From JBGUVL01 sp045134375 (GTDB lineage: Bacteria; Bacillota_I; Bacilli_A; Erysipelotrichales; Erysipelotrichaceae): a DNA stretch of 38,589 bases. The stretch lies in the NCBI GenBank assembly GCA_045134375.1, contig JBGUVL010000005.1, positions 1 through 38,589 on the forward strand, given 5' to 3'. Under the pieces are notes generated by a model. The model did no database searches. It saw only the letters and a program-made list of their open reading frames with translations, and was not told the origin of the DNA. Below are positions 38,565-38,589 of this stretch, piece by piece; the first letter of the stretch is position 1, and every line of letters begins with the position of its first letter. Made by a program: the position numbers and the translations under genes.

Positions 38565-38589
38565 ATGTATGATTCTATCATAAATTTAT
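38565..38589 (+). CDS. Start of probable ISL3-family transposase (partial)
   Basis: Eight codons (MYDSIINL) before the window ends. AAAGGAGG lies eight bases upstream of the ATG. ISL3 transposases commonly begin with a similar short hydrophobic stretch, but so few residues cannot prove it; the leader architecture is the main support. Confidence 0.4.

Larger units (their letters stand above)
38409..38589 (+). mobile_element. Left end of a second ISL3-like element
   Basis: Approximate start, placed where the IS3 orfA frame stops making sense. The DNA holds TGTGG-CTATAACTT and TTTAACACTTTGTGT motifs resembling the subterminal repeats of the complete ISL3 element at 17 kb, followed by a terminator, a hairpin with ribosome site, and an ATG. 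The element runs off the window, so identity is inferred. Confidence 0.45.

Overview
This window looks like chromosomal DNA of a low-GC, AT-rich Bacillota, most likely a gut lineage in or near the Erysipelotrichia. The evidence is strong GGAGG-type ribosome binding sites, tightly overlapping operons, a teichoic-acid cluster, Rex, CotF-like spore coat proteins, and a very large cell-wall-anchored fructan hydrolase with a degenerate NTGD-type sorting signal. The organism assignment is inference from gene content; no 16S gene is present. Most genes lie on the minus strand.

Layout. 1-1.4 kb: an XRE-family regulator with two membrane segments and a promoter/palindrome in front, then a CPBP-family membrane protease. 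1.45-1.75 kb: a tRNA-Ser(GCU)-tRNA-Gly(GCC) unit with its own promoter and terminator. 1.8-3.6 kb: MazF toxin without a recognisable antitoxin, coupled to a membrane-anchored LolA/GerS-like protein; a small membrane protein; a CopZ-like metal chaperone. 3.7-10.1 kb: a housekeeping run read right to left (DUF402, FemABX, tsaE, tsaB, rimI, tsaD, rex, asnS), i.e. t6A tRNA modification, S18 acetylation, redox control and Asn-tRNA charging, with a probable Rex operator in front of rex. 10.2-12.4 kb: two coupled CotF-like coat proteins, a free-methionine-sulfoxide reductase, an AAC(3)-fold protein and a thioredoxin-like lipoprotein. 12.4-16.8 kb: a compact four-gene sensory operon made of an RbsB-like binding protein, a multi-pass histidine kinase, a NarL-type regulator and an extracellular solute-binding protein. 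Both binding proteins have uncleaved-looking N-terminal anchors and no transport genes accompany them. I regard this as the most interesting system in the window.

17.0-18.7 kb holds an intact ISL3-family element. 18.8-24.3 kb is a single 1835-residue surface GH32 protein with about five concanavalin-like modules. 24.4-25.7 kb is an insertion-sequence graveyard (IS110 and IS30 remnants). 26.0-27.1 kb is an iron-dependent alcohol dehydrogenase. 27.2-34.3 kb is a teichoic-acid operon (TagG/TagH exporter, TagD, a GT2-TagF fusion, two further TagB/TagF-type polymerases, and a coupled lipoprotein). 34.4-35.6 kb carries thioredoxin and a HAD phosphatase.

35.7-38.6 kb shows nested decay. A surface-protein gene has lost its 5' part to an IS3-family element. 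That element carries a frameshifted orfB, and its orfA is in turn cut by a second ISL3-like element running off the window edge. Both ISL3-like elements place the transposase ribosome binding site inside a hairpin, and the second also has an inward-facing terminator ahead of the gene.
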